Position numbers and translations under genes: made by a program. Below the pieces are notes generated by a model. That model searched no databases and was not told where the DNA came from. It saw only the letters and a program-made list of their open reading frames with translations. Shown piece after piece: positions 32,964 through 41,858 of a stretch of DNA of 64,000 nt (positions are counted from its first letter, which is position 1; each line of letters opens with the position of its first letter). Source of the DNA: Nonomuraea guangzhouensis (GTDB lineage: Bacteria > Actinomycetota > Actinomycetes > Streptosporangiales > Streptosporangiaceae); assembly GCF_019396345.1 (NCBI RefSeq), contig NZ_JAHKRM010000016.1:231436-295435 (forward strand). Direction: 5' to 3'.

Positions 32964-34502
32964 ATGACTGATGACATCCTGCGGATGCGCGGGATCACCA
33001 AGACCTTCCCCGGAGTCAAGGCGCTGCAAGACGTCAACCTGTCCGTACGGCAGGGCGAGATCCACGCGATCTGCGGCGAGAACGGTGCCGGCAAGTCCAC
33101 GCTCATGAAGGTGCTGTCGGGCGTCTACCCGCACGGCACCTACGAGGGCGAGATCTTGTTCGAGGGAGAGCCATGCCGGTTCGCCGACATCCGTGACAGC
33201 GAGCACCGCGGGATCGTCATCATCCACCAGGAGCTGGCCCTGTGCCCGCAACTGTCGATCGCCGAGAACATCTTTCTCGGCAACGAGCAGGCCAGCAATG
33301 GCCTGATCGACTGGAACCGGACCAACCACGAGGCGGCCGAGCTGCTGAAGCGGGTCGGGCTGCACGAGAACCCGGTGACGACGATCTCCGACATCGGGGT
33401 CGGCAAGCAGCAGCTCGTGGAGATCGCCAAGGCGCTGTCCAAGCGGGTGCGCCTGCTCATCCTCGACGAGCCGACGGCCGCGCTCAACGACGAGGACTCG
33501 GCGCACCTGCTCGACCTGCTGCGTGGCCTGCGTGATGAGGGCATCACGTGCGTGATCATCTCGCACAAGCTCAACGAGGTCATCGACATCGCCGACTCGA
33601 TCACCATCCTGCGTGACGGCCGGACGATCGAGCGGCTCGACATGGTCACCGACCACGTCACCGAGGGCCGCATCATCTCCGGCATGGTCGGCCGCGACCT
33701 GGAGAACCGCTTCCCGCCGCACGAGCCGAACATCGGCGAGGAGGTGCTGCGCATCGAGGACTGGACGGTGCACAGCCCCGCCCATCGCGGCCGGGTCGTG
33801 GTCTCCAACGCCAGCCTCACCCTGCGCAGGGGTGAGATCGTCGGTCTGGCGGGGCTCATGGGCGCCGGCCGGACCGAGCTGGCCATGAGCGTCTTCGGCC
33901 GCGCCTACGGCACCGACATCTCCGGCCGCATCTACAAGGACGGCCGGCAGATCGAGATCCGGTCGGTGCAGGACGCGATCCGTCACGGCATCGCGTACGC
34001 CACCGAGGACCGCAAACGGTACGGCCTCAACCTGATCGAGGACATCAAGCGGAACGTCTCCGCCGCCGCGCTGCCGAAGCTGGCCCGGCGCGGCTGGGTC
34101 AACGACAACGAGGAATACCGGGTCGCCGACGAGTTCCGCGCGAGCATGAACATCAAGGCGCCCAGCGTGCTGAGCGTCACCGGCAAGCTCAGCGGTGGCA
34201 ACCAGCAGAAGGTCGTCCTGTCGAAGTGGATCTTCACGGACCCCGACGTGCTCATCCTGGACGAGCCGACCCGGGGCATCGACGTCGGCGCCAAGTACGA
34301 GATCTACTCGATCATCAACCGGCTCGCCGACGAGGGTAAGGCCATCCTGGTCATCTCGTCGGAGCTGCCCGAACTCCTGGGGCTGTGCGACCGGATCTAC
34401 GCGTTGTCGGCCGGCCGGATCACCGGCGAGGTCCCGCGCGAGGAGGCCACGCAGGAGGGCCTCATGCAGTACATGACGAAAGGACTGGACGAGATCCGAT
34501 GA
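32964..34502 (+). CDS. gguA: Sugar ABC transporter ATP-binding protein, two-domain (GguA-like)
   Basis: 512 residues, the full length for a fused pair of ABC domains. The first has Walker A GENGAGKST, signature IGVGKQQLVEIAKAL and Walker B LLILDEPTAAL. The second has a degenerate Walker A (GLMGAGRTE), LSGGNQQKVVLSKW and VLILDEPTRGID. Asymmetric sites of this kind are normal in the family. It energises the ChvE-GguAB importer from the cytoplasmic side. Confidence 0.96.
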   Translation: MTDDILRMRGITKTFPGVKALQDVNLSVRQGEIHAICGENGAGKSTLMKVLSGVYPHGTYEGEILFEGEPCRFADIRDSEHRGIVIIHQELALCPQLSIAENIFLGNEQASNGLIDWNRTNHEAAELLKRVGLHENPVTTISDIGVGKQQLVEIAKALSKRVRLLILDEPTAALNDEDSAHLLDLLRGLRDEGITCVIISHKLNEVIDIADSITILRDGRTIERLDMVTDHVTEGRIISGMVGRDLENRFPPHEPNIGEEVLRIEDWTVHSPAHRGRVVVSNASLTLRRGEIVGLAGLMGAGRTELAMSVFGRAYGTDISGRIYKDGRQIEIRSVQDAIRHGIAYATEDRKRYGLNLIEDIKRNVSAAALPKLARRGWVNDNEEYRVADEFRASMNIKAPSVLSVTGKLSGGNQQKVVLSKWIFTDPDVLILDEPTRGIDVGAKYEIYSIINRLADEGKAILVISSELPELLGLCDRIYALSAGRITGEVPREEATQEGLMQYMTKGLDEIR

Positions 34503-35758
34503 GCAGCACCTCATCCACTGACGCCGGGCTGGCGCCCGCCGGCCAGGAACCGCCCCCACCGCGGGGACAGGAAAGGTCCTCGTGGCTGTCGTTCAACGTG
34601 CGGCAGAGCGGCATCTATGTCGCGTTCGCGCTGATCGTCGTGCTGTTCGCGTTCCTCACCAAGGGGGCGCTGCTCCAGCCGCAGAACATCTCCAACATCA
34701 TCGTCCAGAACTCCTACGTCCTGATCCTGGCCATCGGGATGATCCTCATCATCATCGCCGGGCACATCGACCTGTCCGTGGGATCGGTCGTGGCCGTCAC
34801 CGGGGCCATCTCCGCCGTGCTGATGGTGAACTACGGCGTGCCGTGGCCGCTGGCGCTGGTCATCACGCTGGTCGCGGGCGCGCTCATCGGCGCGTGGCAG
34901 GGGTTCTGGATCGCCTACTACGGCATCCCGGCGTTCATCGTGACGCTGGCCGGCATGCTGCTGTTCCGCGCGCTCACGCTGACCGTGCTGGGCAACCAGG
35001 GCATCGGGCCGTTCCCTGACGCCGTCCGTACGCTGTCGAACGGCTTCACCGACGGCTATCTCGGCAACATCGGGCTCGGCCCGCTGGGCGGCGCGGACCT
35101 GTTCAGCCTGCTGCTCGGCCTGGTGGCGGTGGCCGGAATGGCCGCCAGCCAGTGGCGGAGCCGGGTGGCGCGGCAGGGTTACGGCCAGAGCGTGGACCCG
35201 CTGCCGATCTTCCTGCTCCGCATCGCCGCGGCCGCCGCGGTGATCCTCGCGGTGGTGGTGCAGCTGGCCAGGTTCAAGAACCTGCCCTGGGTGCTGATCC
35301 TGCTCGCGGTGCTGGTGCTGGGCTACTCGCTGGTGACCAGCCGGGCCGTGTTCGGCCGGCGGATCTACGCCATCGGCGGCAACCTGCAGGCGGCGCTGCT
35401 GTCCGGCATCAAGGTCAAGTCCGTCGTCTTCTGGATCTTCGTGAACATGGGCGTCCTGTCCGCGCTCGCCGGGATCATCTTCGCCGGGCGGCTGAACCAG
35501 GCCGGGCCCACGGCGGGCAACTCCTTCGAGCTGGACGCGATCGCCGCGGCGTTCATCGGCGGTGCGGCCGTCCAGGGCGGCGTCGGCAAGGTGGTCGGTG
35601 CGGTCACCGGCGGTCTGATCATGGGCGTCATCAACAACGGCATGTCGCTGATCGGCGCGCCGAGCGAGCGGGTCATGTTCGTCAAGGGCGCCGTCCTGCT
35701 CGCGGCCGTGGCCTTCGACGTGTGGACCAAGCGCCGCGCGGCGTCCGGCAGCCGCTGA
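34499..35758 (+). CDS. gguB: Sugar ABC transporter permease (GguB-like)
   Basis: 419 residues from ATG 34499, overlapping the ATPase stop as ATGA. About eleven membrane helices are visible, with the motif LIIIAGHIDLSVGSVVAVTG, the long GguB-type insertion with a short soluble segment (SQWRSRVARQGYGQS, about residues 217-235), and the coupling motif GGNLQAALLSGIKVKS. It completes the multiple-sugar importer. The stop codon lies inside a perfect 32-bp palindrome. Confidence 0.96.
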   Translation: MSSTSSTDAGLAPAGQEPPPPRGQERSSWLSFNVRQSGIYVAFALIVVLFAFLTKGALLQPQNISNIIVQNSYVLILAIGMILIIIAGHIDLSVGSVVAVTGAISAVLMVNYGVPWPLALVITLVAGALIGAWQGFWIAYYGIPAFIVTLAGMLLFRALTLTVLGNQGIGPFPDAVRTLSNGFTDGYLGNIGLGPLGGADLFSLLLGLVAVAGMAASQWRSRVARQGYGQSVDPLPIFLLRIAAAAAVILAVVVQLARFKNLPWVLILLAVLVLGYSLVTSRAVFGRRIYAIGGNLQAALLSGIKVKSVVFWIFVNMGVLSALAGIIFAGRLNQAGPTAGNSFELDAIAAAFIGGAAVQGGVGKVVGAVTGGLIMGVINNGMSLIGAPSERVMFVKGAVLLAAVAFDVWTKRRAASGSR

Positions 35759-35786
35759 TCGAGCGGTCAGCTGACCGCTCGATCAG
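35755..35786. terminator. Perfect 32-bp palindrome covering both stop codons
   Basis: The sequence equals its own reverse complement over 32 bp. It includes the TGA of gguB (35756-35758) and, on the other strand, the TGA of the PaaX-type gene (35783-35785). It can fold into a hairpin on either transcript and probably terminates both convergent units. Confidence 0.75.
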
Positions 35787-36619
35787 CTGACCGGTGAGGT
35801 GACGGCCAGTTCGTCCAGGACGGTGTCGGCCAGCACCCTGGCGCTCGGCTCGTAGTCGCGGGCCAGGGTGTGGAACACCTGCTCGGCCCGGATCGCCGGC
35901 CAGTCGGCCGGCAGGTGTTCGGCCGGCAGGTGCGGGTCCTGGCGGACCAGCTGCAGCCAGTCGGTGTGCAGGAGAAGCTGCCGGGCCAGATCGTCGGCCG
36001 CCGAGGGGAGCGGGTTCGGTGTGTCCCAGCGGTCGAGGAACGCCCGGTAGCGGGCGGCGATCCGCTCGGTGCTGAACGCCTTCCGCACCAGGTCGGCCGA
36101 CTCGGTCGGCTTGAACGCCCGGGCCGTCATCACGGTGACGTGATCGCCGAGTTCGAGCGGGGCGAGGATGCCCCCGACGTCCTTGACACCCGGCGCGATC
36201 CACAACCCGCTCTGCAGCAGGCCGAACCCGGCCCAGATGAGCTGCGAGCGGAGGTCGTGCCGGGTGCTGCGCAGGCTGTCGGGGATCGAGAAGCCCACCA
36301 GGGTCCAGGCGCCGTCCCAGTCGCGGTTGACCGCGCCGGTCTCCCAGACCCGGCGGCGCCCGTCGTCGAGCACCTCCACCGCGTGCTCGGTGAGCCCGAA
36401 GTACATCCTGCGCCCCTGACGGTGGCGGGCCAGCAGCCCCCGCTTGACCATGCGGGTGAGCGTCGAGCGCACCGCCTCCTCGGTGACGCCGAGCCGGGCG
36501 AAGACGTCGATGACGCTGCCCGAATAGACGGCAGTGCCGCGCCCCAGGACGTAGACGCCGAGAAAGCTGAACATCAGGGACTGCGGACGGGCCGTCAGAG
36601 CGTCTGCATCGCCGAGCAT
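35783..36619 (-). CDS. PaaX-family transcriptional regulator
   Basis: 278 residues from ATG 36619; GTG 36622, GTG 36649 and TTG 36658 are in-frame alternatives. An N-terminal winged helix (SLMFSFLGVYVLGRG, then RLGVTEEAVRSTLTRMVKRG) is followed by the PaaX central domain (WDGAWTLVGFSIPDSLRSTRHDLRSQLIWAGFG) and the C-terminal PaaX domain (WLQLVRQDPHLPAEHLPADWP). PaaX proteins repress aromatic catabolism genes and are released by aryl-CoA esters. It is divergent from an acyl-CoA synthetase, whose product is a plausible inducer. Confidence 0.93.
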   Translation of the reverse strand: MLGDADALTARPQSLMFSFLGVYVLGRGTAVYSGSVIDVFARLGVTEEAVRSTLTRMVKRGLLARHRQGRRMYFGLTEHAVEVLDDGRRRVWETGAVNRDWDGAWTLVGFSIPDSLRSTRHDLRSQLIWAGFGLLQSGLWIAPGVKDVGGILAPLELGDHVTVMTARAFKPTESADLVRKAFSTERIAARYRAFLDRWDTPNPLPSAADDLARQLLLHTDWLQLVRQDPHLPAEHLPADWPAIRAEQVFHTLARDYEPSARVLADTVLDELAVTSPVS

Positions 36620-36683
36620 CACAGCACCGAGGGTAGACGGATCCGTCACGGTCGGCAAAACTCTGACTCAGGTTGAGAAACTG

Positions 36684-36719
36684 CCCCATGTAAATGGGGT
36701 AGGTATCGGACTGACCGAT
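36684..36719. promoter_or_regulatory. Two inverted repeats in the PaaX/acyl-CoA synthetase intergenic region
   Basis: The first is CCCCAT-GTAA-ATGGGG (36684-36699) and the second is ATCGG-ACTGA-CCGAT (36705-36719). Both have perfect arms and lie between the divergent genes, one just upstream of the synthetase start. They are candidate PaaX operators. Confidence 0.5.
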
Positions 36720-36737
36720 GCGAGAGGCCGTACGCCC

Positions 36738-38228
36738 ATGGAGAACGCGGGAGTGGGAGGGTGGCCGGCTCGCCGGGCCCAGATGACGCCGGACCGTACG
36801 GCGTTCGTCTTCGAAGGCCGGGCGGTCACCTACGCCGAGGTGCACGAGCGGACGACGAAGCTGGCCGCGCGCCTGCGTGCGGCCGGGGTGGGGGCCGGAG
36901 ACCGGGTCGCCTACCTCGGCCCGAACCACCCCGCTCTCGCGGAGACCATGTTCGCCACGCACCTGCTCGGCGCGATCTTCGTGCCGCTGAACTTCCGGCT
37001 GACCGCGCCTGAGATCGGCTACATGCTGGACGACTGCGGCCCGGCCGTCCTGATCCACGCGCCCGAGTGCGCCGAGGTGGTCCGGGCGCTCTCCGGCACC
37101 ACCGCCCTGCTCGTGCCGGACGTCGAGAGCTGGCTGGCCGAGGGTGATTCCGCGCCGATCGACGTACGGGTCGGGCTGGACGACCTCGCGCTCATCCTCT
37201 ACACCTCCGGCACCACCGGGCGGCCCAAAGGCGCCCTGCTCAGCCACGCCAACCTGGTGTGGAACACCTTCAACATGCTGATCGGCGTCGACGTGACGAG
37301 CGACGAGATGACGCTGATCAGCGCGCCGCTCTTCCACGTCGCCGCGCTGAACCAGACGCTGCTGCCGACGTTCGCCAAGGGCGGCTGCTCGGTGATCATG
37401 CCGTCCTGGGACGTGGACGCGTGCTACGAGCTCATCGAGAAGCACCGCATCACCTGGATGTTCGGTGTCACGACGATGTTCGCCGCGTTCGCCCGGTCGC
37501 CGAGGTGGGCCACGGCCGACCTGTCGTCGCTGCGCAACCTGATGTCGGGCGGCGCGCCGATCCCGGCCGCGCTCATCCGTGTCTACCAGGAGCGGGGCCT
37601 GGTGTTCTGCCAGGGCTACGGGCTCACCGAGACGGCGCCGGGCGCGACCTTCCTGGAGGCCGGGCAGAGCGTGCGCAAGGTGGGCTCGGCCGGGGTCCCC
37701 GTGTTCTTCACCAACGTACGCGTGGTCCGGCCCGACCTCACCGGCACGGCCGTCGGCGAGCCGGGCGAGGTGCTGGTCCAGGGGCCGAACGTGACTCCCG
37801 GCTACTGGCAGAACCCCGAGGCGACCGAGGCGGCGTTCGTGGCGGGCGGCTGGCTCCGTACGGGCGACATCGGCGCGTTCGACGACGAGGGCCACCTGCA
37901 CCTCGTGGACCGGGTCAAGGACATGTACATCTCGGGCGGAGAGAACGTCTATCCGGCGGAGGTCGAAGGCGTGCTGTTCGAGCACCCGGCCGTGGCGGAG
38001 GCGGCGGTCGTGGGGGTGCCGGACGTCACCTGGGGCGAGGTCGGGCGGGCGTTCGTGGTCTGCCGGGCGGCCGTCACCGGCGAGGAACTGCGGGAGTTCC
38101 TCGACGGGCGGCTGGCCAGATACAAGATCCCGCGCTACTTCGACCTGGTGGACGACCTGCCCCGGACCGGCTCGGGAAAGCTCCAGAAGGCCGCGCTGCG
38201 GGGCCGCCCGCTCAACCGGCCAGGCTGA
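36738..38228 (+). CDS. Fatty-acyl/aryl-CoA synthetase (AMP-binding family)
   Basis: 496 residues. The P-loop-like motif is LYTSGTTGRPKGALLSH (about residues 154-170), the adenylate motif is YGLTETAPG (about 294-302), the hinge region is TGDIGAFDDEGHLHLVDRVKDM, and the catalytic Lys is in RTGSGKLQK near the C-terminus. It makes an acyl-AMP and then the acyl-CoA from a carboxylic acid, ATP and CoA in the cytoplasm. The acid is not evident. The divergent PaaX regulator suggests an aromatic or medium-chain acid. Confidence 0.94.
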   Translation: MENAGVGGWPARRAQMTPDRTAFVFEGRAVTYAEVHERTTKLAARLRAAGVGAGDRVAYLGPNHPALAETMFATHLLGAIFVPLNFRLTAPEIGYMLDDCGPAVLIHAPECAEVVRALSGTTALLVPDVESWLAEGDSAPIDVRVGLDDLALILYTSGTTGRPKGALLSHANLVWNTFNMLIGVDVTSDEMTLISAPLFHVAALNQTLLPTFAKGGCSVIMPSWDVDACYELIEKHRITWMFGVTTMFAAFARSPRWATADLSSLRNLMSGGAPIPAALIRVYQERGLVFCQGYGLTETAPGATFLEAGQSVRKVGSAGVPVFFTNVRVVRPDLTGTAVGEPGEVLVQGPNVTPGYWQNPEATEAAFVAGGWLRTGDIGAFDDEGHLHLVDRVKDMYISGGENVYPAEVEGVLFEHPAVAEAAVVGVPDVTWGEVGRAFVVCRAAVTGEELREFLDGRLARYKIPRYFDLVDDLPRTGSGKLQKAALRGRPLNRPG

Positions 38229-38315
38229 GACGCCGGACGGATGTCACACTCGGCAGGCCCACCCGGCTCTATGGAGGTGATCGCACATAGATAGGCCCCA
38301 GTGAAAGGCCGTGCC

Positions 38316-39170
38316 ATGTTCCTCGTAACCGGAGCCACGGGCGTCGTCGGACGTCCCCTCGTTCAGCTGCTCGTCAGCCAGGGCGCCAAGGTCCGCGCGG
38401 TCACCCGTGACCCGCAGGCGGCCGGTCTGCCCGACGGGGTCGAGGTCGTGGAGGCCGACCCCGCACTGCCCAGCTCGCTGGCCTCCTGCCTGGACGGCGT
38501 CACCGGCCTCTTCCTCCACCCGCGCGCCGTGGGACTCGCCGCCCCCGAACTGCTGGCACTGGCCAAGGAGCGTGGGGTGACCCGGGTGGCCGTGCTCTCC
38601 GCGGAGAATGTCGACGACGACCTCGATCACCAGCCGTCCCGGTTCAACGGGGACCGGAACAAGGAGGTTGAGGCCGCCGCCGTCGCCAGTGGCTTGGAAT
38701 GGGTGAGCCTGCGGGCCAGTTCCTTCGCGATCAACACGCTCGTGGCGTGGGGCGGCCAGATCCGCGCCGGTGACGTCGTCCGGGGGGCGTACGCGAACTT
38801 CTCCGAAGCGCTCATCGACGAGCGCGACCTGGCCGAGGTCGGCGTCCGCGCGCTGCTCTCCGATGACCTGGTGGGCAGGAAGCTTCATCTGACAGGGCCG
38901 CGGTCCCTGACGCACGAGGAACTGGTCGCCACCCTCGGTGAGGTGCTCGGCAGGCCGCTGCGGTTCCAGGAGCTGCCGCCGGAGGCCGTCAGGCAGGGCA
39001 TGGTCGGGATGGGCATGAACGAGGCGTTCGTGGTGGCCCTGCTCGCCAGGTACGCCCGTGGCGCCGGCCGGCCCGCGCTGGTCACCGACGAGGTGGACAA
39101 GGCCCTCGGCCGTCCCGCGCGCACCTGGACGGAATGGGCCACCGACCACGCCGCCGCCTTCCACGCCTGA
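38316..39170 (+). CDS. NmrA-like NAD(P)-binding reductase
   Basis: 284 residues from ATG 38316 with GAAAGG upstream; GTG 38301 is in frame. It has the Rossmann motif VTGATGVVGRPLVQLL and a typical NmrA-type body (ADPALPSSLASCLDGVTGLFLHP, then SLRASSFAINTLVAWG). It is a relative of the reductase at 309. It forms a probable operon with the membrane protein and ArsR regulator downstream. Substrate unknown. Confidence 0.9.
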   Translation: MFLVTGATGVVGRPLVQLLVSQGAKVRAVTRDPQAAGLPDGVEVVEADPALPSSLASCLDGVTGLFLHPRAVGLAAPELLALAKERGVTRVAVLSAENVDDDLDHQPSRFNGDRNKEVEAAAVASGLEWVSLRASSFAINTLVAWGGQIRAGDVVRGAYANFSEALIDERDLAEVGVRALLSDDLVGRKLHLTGPRSLTHEELVATLGEVLGRPLRFQELPPEAVRQGMVGMGMNEAFVVALLARYARGAGRPALVTDEVDKALGRPARTWTEWATDHAAAFHA

Positions 39171-39203
39171 CACCCGACAACCCAGAACTCGAAGGAGTAC
39201 GTC

Positions 39204-39617
39204 ATGGCAGGTGAACACGTGCTCGACGCGGTCGGGCCGAACACGACGCCGCGCTTCTTTCCCACCATGCGGATAACCGTGATCTTGCAGGCGGCCGCCA
39301 TGTTGACGCAGGCGATCACGGCCGGCCTGTTGATGTCCTCGCCCGATGGCCGGGCGCTGCACGGCGTCACGGCGGTGGTGGCCGTGGCCGCAGGAGCGAT
39401 CCAGCTCCTCATGGCGATCCTGGTGTGGCGTCCGGGCGGCGGCTCGCCGCGATACGTCGTCAACAGTACGTTCTTGCTGGTTCTGACGCTGGCGGAGGCG
39501 GCGCTCGGTGACACGCATGTCCCGGCGGTCCACGTGCCTCTTGGCGTGCTGCTGTTCGGCGGGAGTGTCGTCCTGCTGTCGCGGGTCTGGTCACGCGCCG
39601 CCGCCATGGACAGGTAG
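39204..39617 (+). CDS. Small integral membrane protein
   Basis: 137 residues from an ATG with GAAGGAGT upstream. Four hydrophobic segments are visible (about 24-45, 54-76, 86-102 and 107-125). It resembles DoxX-like or other four-helix proteins in shape, but no signature residue was found. It lies between the NmrA-like reductase and an ArsR regulator and is likely in the same unit. Confidence 0.75.
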   Translation: MAGEHVLDAVGPNTTPRFFPTMRITVILQAAAMLTQAITAGLLMSSPDGRALHGVTAVVAVAAGAIQLLMAILVWRPGGGSPRYVVNSTFLLVLTLAEAALGDTHVPAVHVPLGVLLFGGSVVLLSRVWSRAAAMDR

Positions 39618-39627
39618 TTAGCTAATT
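39616..39627. promoter_or_regulatory. Candidate ArsR operator
   Basis: TTAGCTAA (39618-39625) is an 8-bp palindrome that lies just after the stop of the membrane protein and about 16 bp before the ArsR start. ArsR-type regulators commonly bind short AT-rich palindromes near their own start. The site is short, so confidence is low. Confidence 0.35.
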
Positions 39628-39641
39628 GCCACAATGCCTTC

Positions 39642-39944
39642 GTGGTGGATGTGGATCTGGTCAAAGCGTTGGCCAACGACAAGCGGCTGCTGATCCTCGA
39701 TTGGCTGCGTGAGCCCGAGCGGCACTTTCCGCCGCAGCGTGACGGTGACCTGGTCGATGACGGGGTCTGCTCGCTGTTCATCGCGGAGAAGCTCGGGGTG
39801 AGCCAGCCGACCTGCGGCGGGCATCTGAAGGTGCTCAGCGCGGCGGGGCTGGTGCGCGGCAAGAAGATCAAACAGTGGGTGTTCTACCAGCGGGACGAGG
39901 AGCGGATCGCGGCGGCCAAGGAGTCGCTGGGCGGCGACTGGTGA
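39642..39944 (+). CDS. ArsR-family transcriptional regulator
   Basis: 100 residues from GTG 39642. It has an ArsR winged helix: LVKALANDKRLLILDWL, recognition helix LGVSQPTCGGHLKVLSAAGL and wing KKIKQWVFYQRD. A loop with RHFPPQRDGDLVDDGVC is inserted before the recognition helix. A Cys lies in that loop and another in the recognition helix; a metal-sensing role is possible but not shown. It ends the NmrA-membrane protein-ArsR set. Confidence 0.88.
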   Translation: MVDVDLVKALANDKRLLILDWLREPERHFPPQRDGDLVDDGVCSLFIAEKLGVSQPTCGGHLKVLSAAGLVRGKKIKQWVFYQRDEERIAAAKESLGGDW

Positions 39945-40409
39945 TCCACCGGCCGGACGCTGACCGCGGATCCGCACCTGGGAGTACGCGATGGACGCGG
40001 GCCGGAGAGGCTGTGAGCGGTCGCCCCGGCCCGAGTCGACGCGGCGCGCCGTCACAGGCAGGGGACGATCTGATGGGCTGGACCGCCGACCCGGGTCCAG
40101 TTGGTGCCGCCGATCCACTTTTGACGTGCTCCTGGCCCTGGAGGGGCGAGGATTCCCGTGCTGCTGACGCAGCAGTTCATGCCGCGTAAGCAGCACGAGC
40201 TGTGGAACAGGATGCTTGACGCTTCACCGACCCGCCTACCGGCAAGTCTCCACGTCCTGTCACCGCCCGTCCGGCGGCCTCGTTGCACCGATGAATCCAG
40301 GAAGTGATCTCACGGCCAGCTTGGTTATCGCTCGCCAGTTCGACTACGGAAACCTTACCGTACGCAGTTGAGGCATTGCAAGCAGTTCCGTTCCCTGCAC
40401 GCTCGCGCC
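39945..40409. other. Gene-free stretch
   Basis: 465 bp between convergent units (ArsR ends at 39944, the GlxA-like gene at 40410). Open frames here have no starts with ribosome-binding sites and no recognisable motif. Nothing further could be supported. Confidence 0.5.
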
Positions 40410-41456
40410 TCAGAGAGCACCCATGCGCAGGCTTACACCATCCCGCCTGAAGATGGGAGAACTGGCCCGCATCTCGTTAGCCGCCGCCGCGGTCAGGGGG
40501 TTGGTCCGGGCGCGCAGGTGGAAGGCGCGCCGGTACGCGGCGGGGGTGGTGCGCAGGACGTCGTGGAAGCGGCGGCGGAGGTTCGTGGCCGAGGAGAGGC
40601 CGACCCGGGCGGCGATCGCGTCCACGGACAGGTCCGTCTCCTCCAGCAGTGCTCGCGCCCCGGCGATCCGCTGCGCGAGCACCCACTGACCGGGACTGGT
40701 GCCGAGCTGGGCGGCGAACATCCGGGCCAGCGTCCGGGCCGACACACCGGCGCGGGCCGCCAGGTCGTCGACGGTCAGCGGTTCGCCGAGCCGCTCCGCG
40801 GCCCAGCCCAGCAAGGGGGCGAGGGAGTCGGGCACCCGGGCCCGCGACGGCGCGATGGCGTACTGGAGCTGCCCGCCCTCCCGGTGCGGCGGCATGACCA
40901 TGTGGCGGGCCACCTTCGCGGCGTACGCGGCCCCGTGGTCGGCCCGGACGAGATGCAGGCACAGGTCGATCCCCGCGCTGGTGCCGGCGCTGGTGGCCAC
41001 GTCGCCGTGGTCCACGTACAGCACGTCGGAATCGACGGTGACGGCGGGGAAGCGTTCGGCGAGCTCGGCCGTCAGCCGCCAGTGGGTGGTGGCCCGCCGC
41101 CCGTCGAGCAGCCCGGCCTGCGCCAGGACGAACGCGCCCGAGCAGATGGCGGCGATCCGCGCGCCCCGCGTGTACGCCCGGCGCAGCGCGGAGAGCACGG
41201 CCGCCGGGGCCGTACGGGTCTGCCAGCCCGGGATGACGACCGTGTCGGCGCTCTCCAAAGCGGTCAGACCCTCGGTGACTGTGATCGAGTAACCGGCCAG
41301 GGTGGGCACCGGTCCCGGGGTCTCGGCGCAGACGCGGAAGTCGTAGTGGCGGGCGAGCCCCGGCCGTACGGTGGCGAACACCTCTGCGGCGCAGCTCAGC
41401 TCGAACGTCGCCAGCGGCGGGCTGGCCAGCGCGACGACACGGTGCTCTGACGACAT
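40410..41456 (-). CDS. GlxA-family AraC-type regulator with DJ-1/PfpI domain
   Basis: 348 residues from ATG 41456. The N-terminal DJ-1/PfpI-like domain (about residues 5-170) contains the nucleophile-elbow segment RIAAICSGAFVLAQAGLLDG and ATTHWRLTAELAERFPAV. A C-terminal AraC double HTH (about 215-320) has LTVDDLAARAGVSARTLARM and LSVDAIAARVGLSSATNLRR. GlxA/FtrA-type proteins are transcriptional activators. It is divergent from the small cupin gene at 41528, a likely target. Confidence 0.94.
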   Translation of the reverse strand: MSSEHRVVALASPPLATFELSCAAEVFATVRPGLARHYDFRVCAETPGPVPTLAGYSITVTEGLTALESADTVVIPGWQTRTAPAAVLSALRRAYTRGARIAAICSGAFVLAQAGLLDGRRATTHWRLTAELAERFPAVTVDSDVLYVDHGDVATSAGTSAGIDLCLHLVRADHGAAYAAKVARHMVMPPHREGGQLQYAIAPSRARVPDSLAPLLGWAAERLGEPLTVDDLAARAGVSARTLARMFAAQLGTSPGQWVLAQRIAGARALLEETDLSVDAIAARVGLSSATNLRRRFHDVLRTTPAAYRRAFHLRARTNPLTAAAANEMRASSPIFRRDGVSLRMGAL

Positions 41457-41527
41457 GGCAGAAAAGTACTCCATGACGTCTTTTCTGGCACTGGGTGGGC
41501 GCCGGTCGGCTCGTCAGGATGGCGGGC

Positions 41528-41842
41528 ATGGAACCAGAAGCGCAGGCAGTGCACATCGACGATGTCGTACCGGTGGAGGTGTCGCCCGGCATCGTCAGGA
41601 GGCGTCTCACCGCGACCGAGGGGGCCCGGGGCTGGCTCATCGACTTCGCCCCCGGCACGCAGTGGCCCGAGGTCGACGTACACGAGGGGGAGGAGCGCTA
41701 CTACGTGCTCAGCGGTGAGGTGATCGAGGGCGAGACGCGGTACGAAGCGGGGACCTACGTGGTGTTCGCCGCGGGCAGCCGACACCAGCCGCGGACCGAG
41801 ACGGGAGCGCGCATGCTGGGGATCAACCTCCTGCCCAAGTGA
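41528..41842 (+). CDS. Small cupin protein
   Basis: 104 residues from ATG 41528 with AGGATGG upstream; ATG 41519 is an alternative. A ChrR/anti-sigma-like single cupin: GTQWPEVDVHEGEERYYVLS carries the usual His/Glu motif, and GTYVVFAAGSRHQPRTETG carries the second motif with its His. Cytoplasmic; possibly an isomerase or a stress-related metal-binding protein. Position suggests control by the divergent GlxA-type regulator. Confidence 0.87.
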   Translation: MEPEAQAVHIDDVVPVEVSPGIVRRRLTATEGARGWLIDFAPGTQWPEVDVHEGEERYYVLSGEVIEGETRYEAGTYVVFAAGSRHQPRTETGARMLGINLLPK

Positions 41843-41858
41843 GCGCCAGAATGGGGAC

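Noticed and set aside
35682..37985. 767-codon minus-strand frame across the PaaX and synthetase genes
   Set aside because: Spans two genes on opposite strands; no motif, shadow composition.
40052..40288. 78-codon minus-strand frame in the gap before the GlxA gene
   Set aside because: No ribosome-binding site, no motif and atypical composition.
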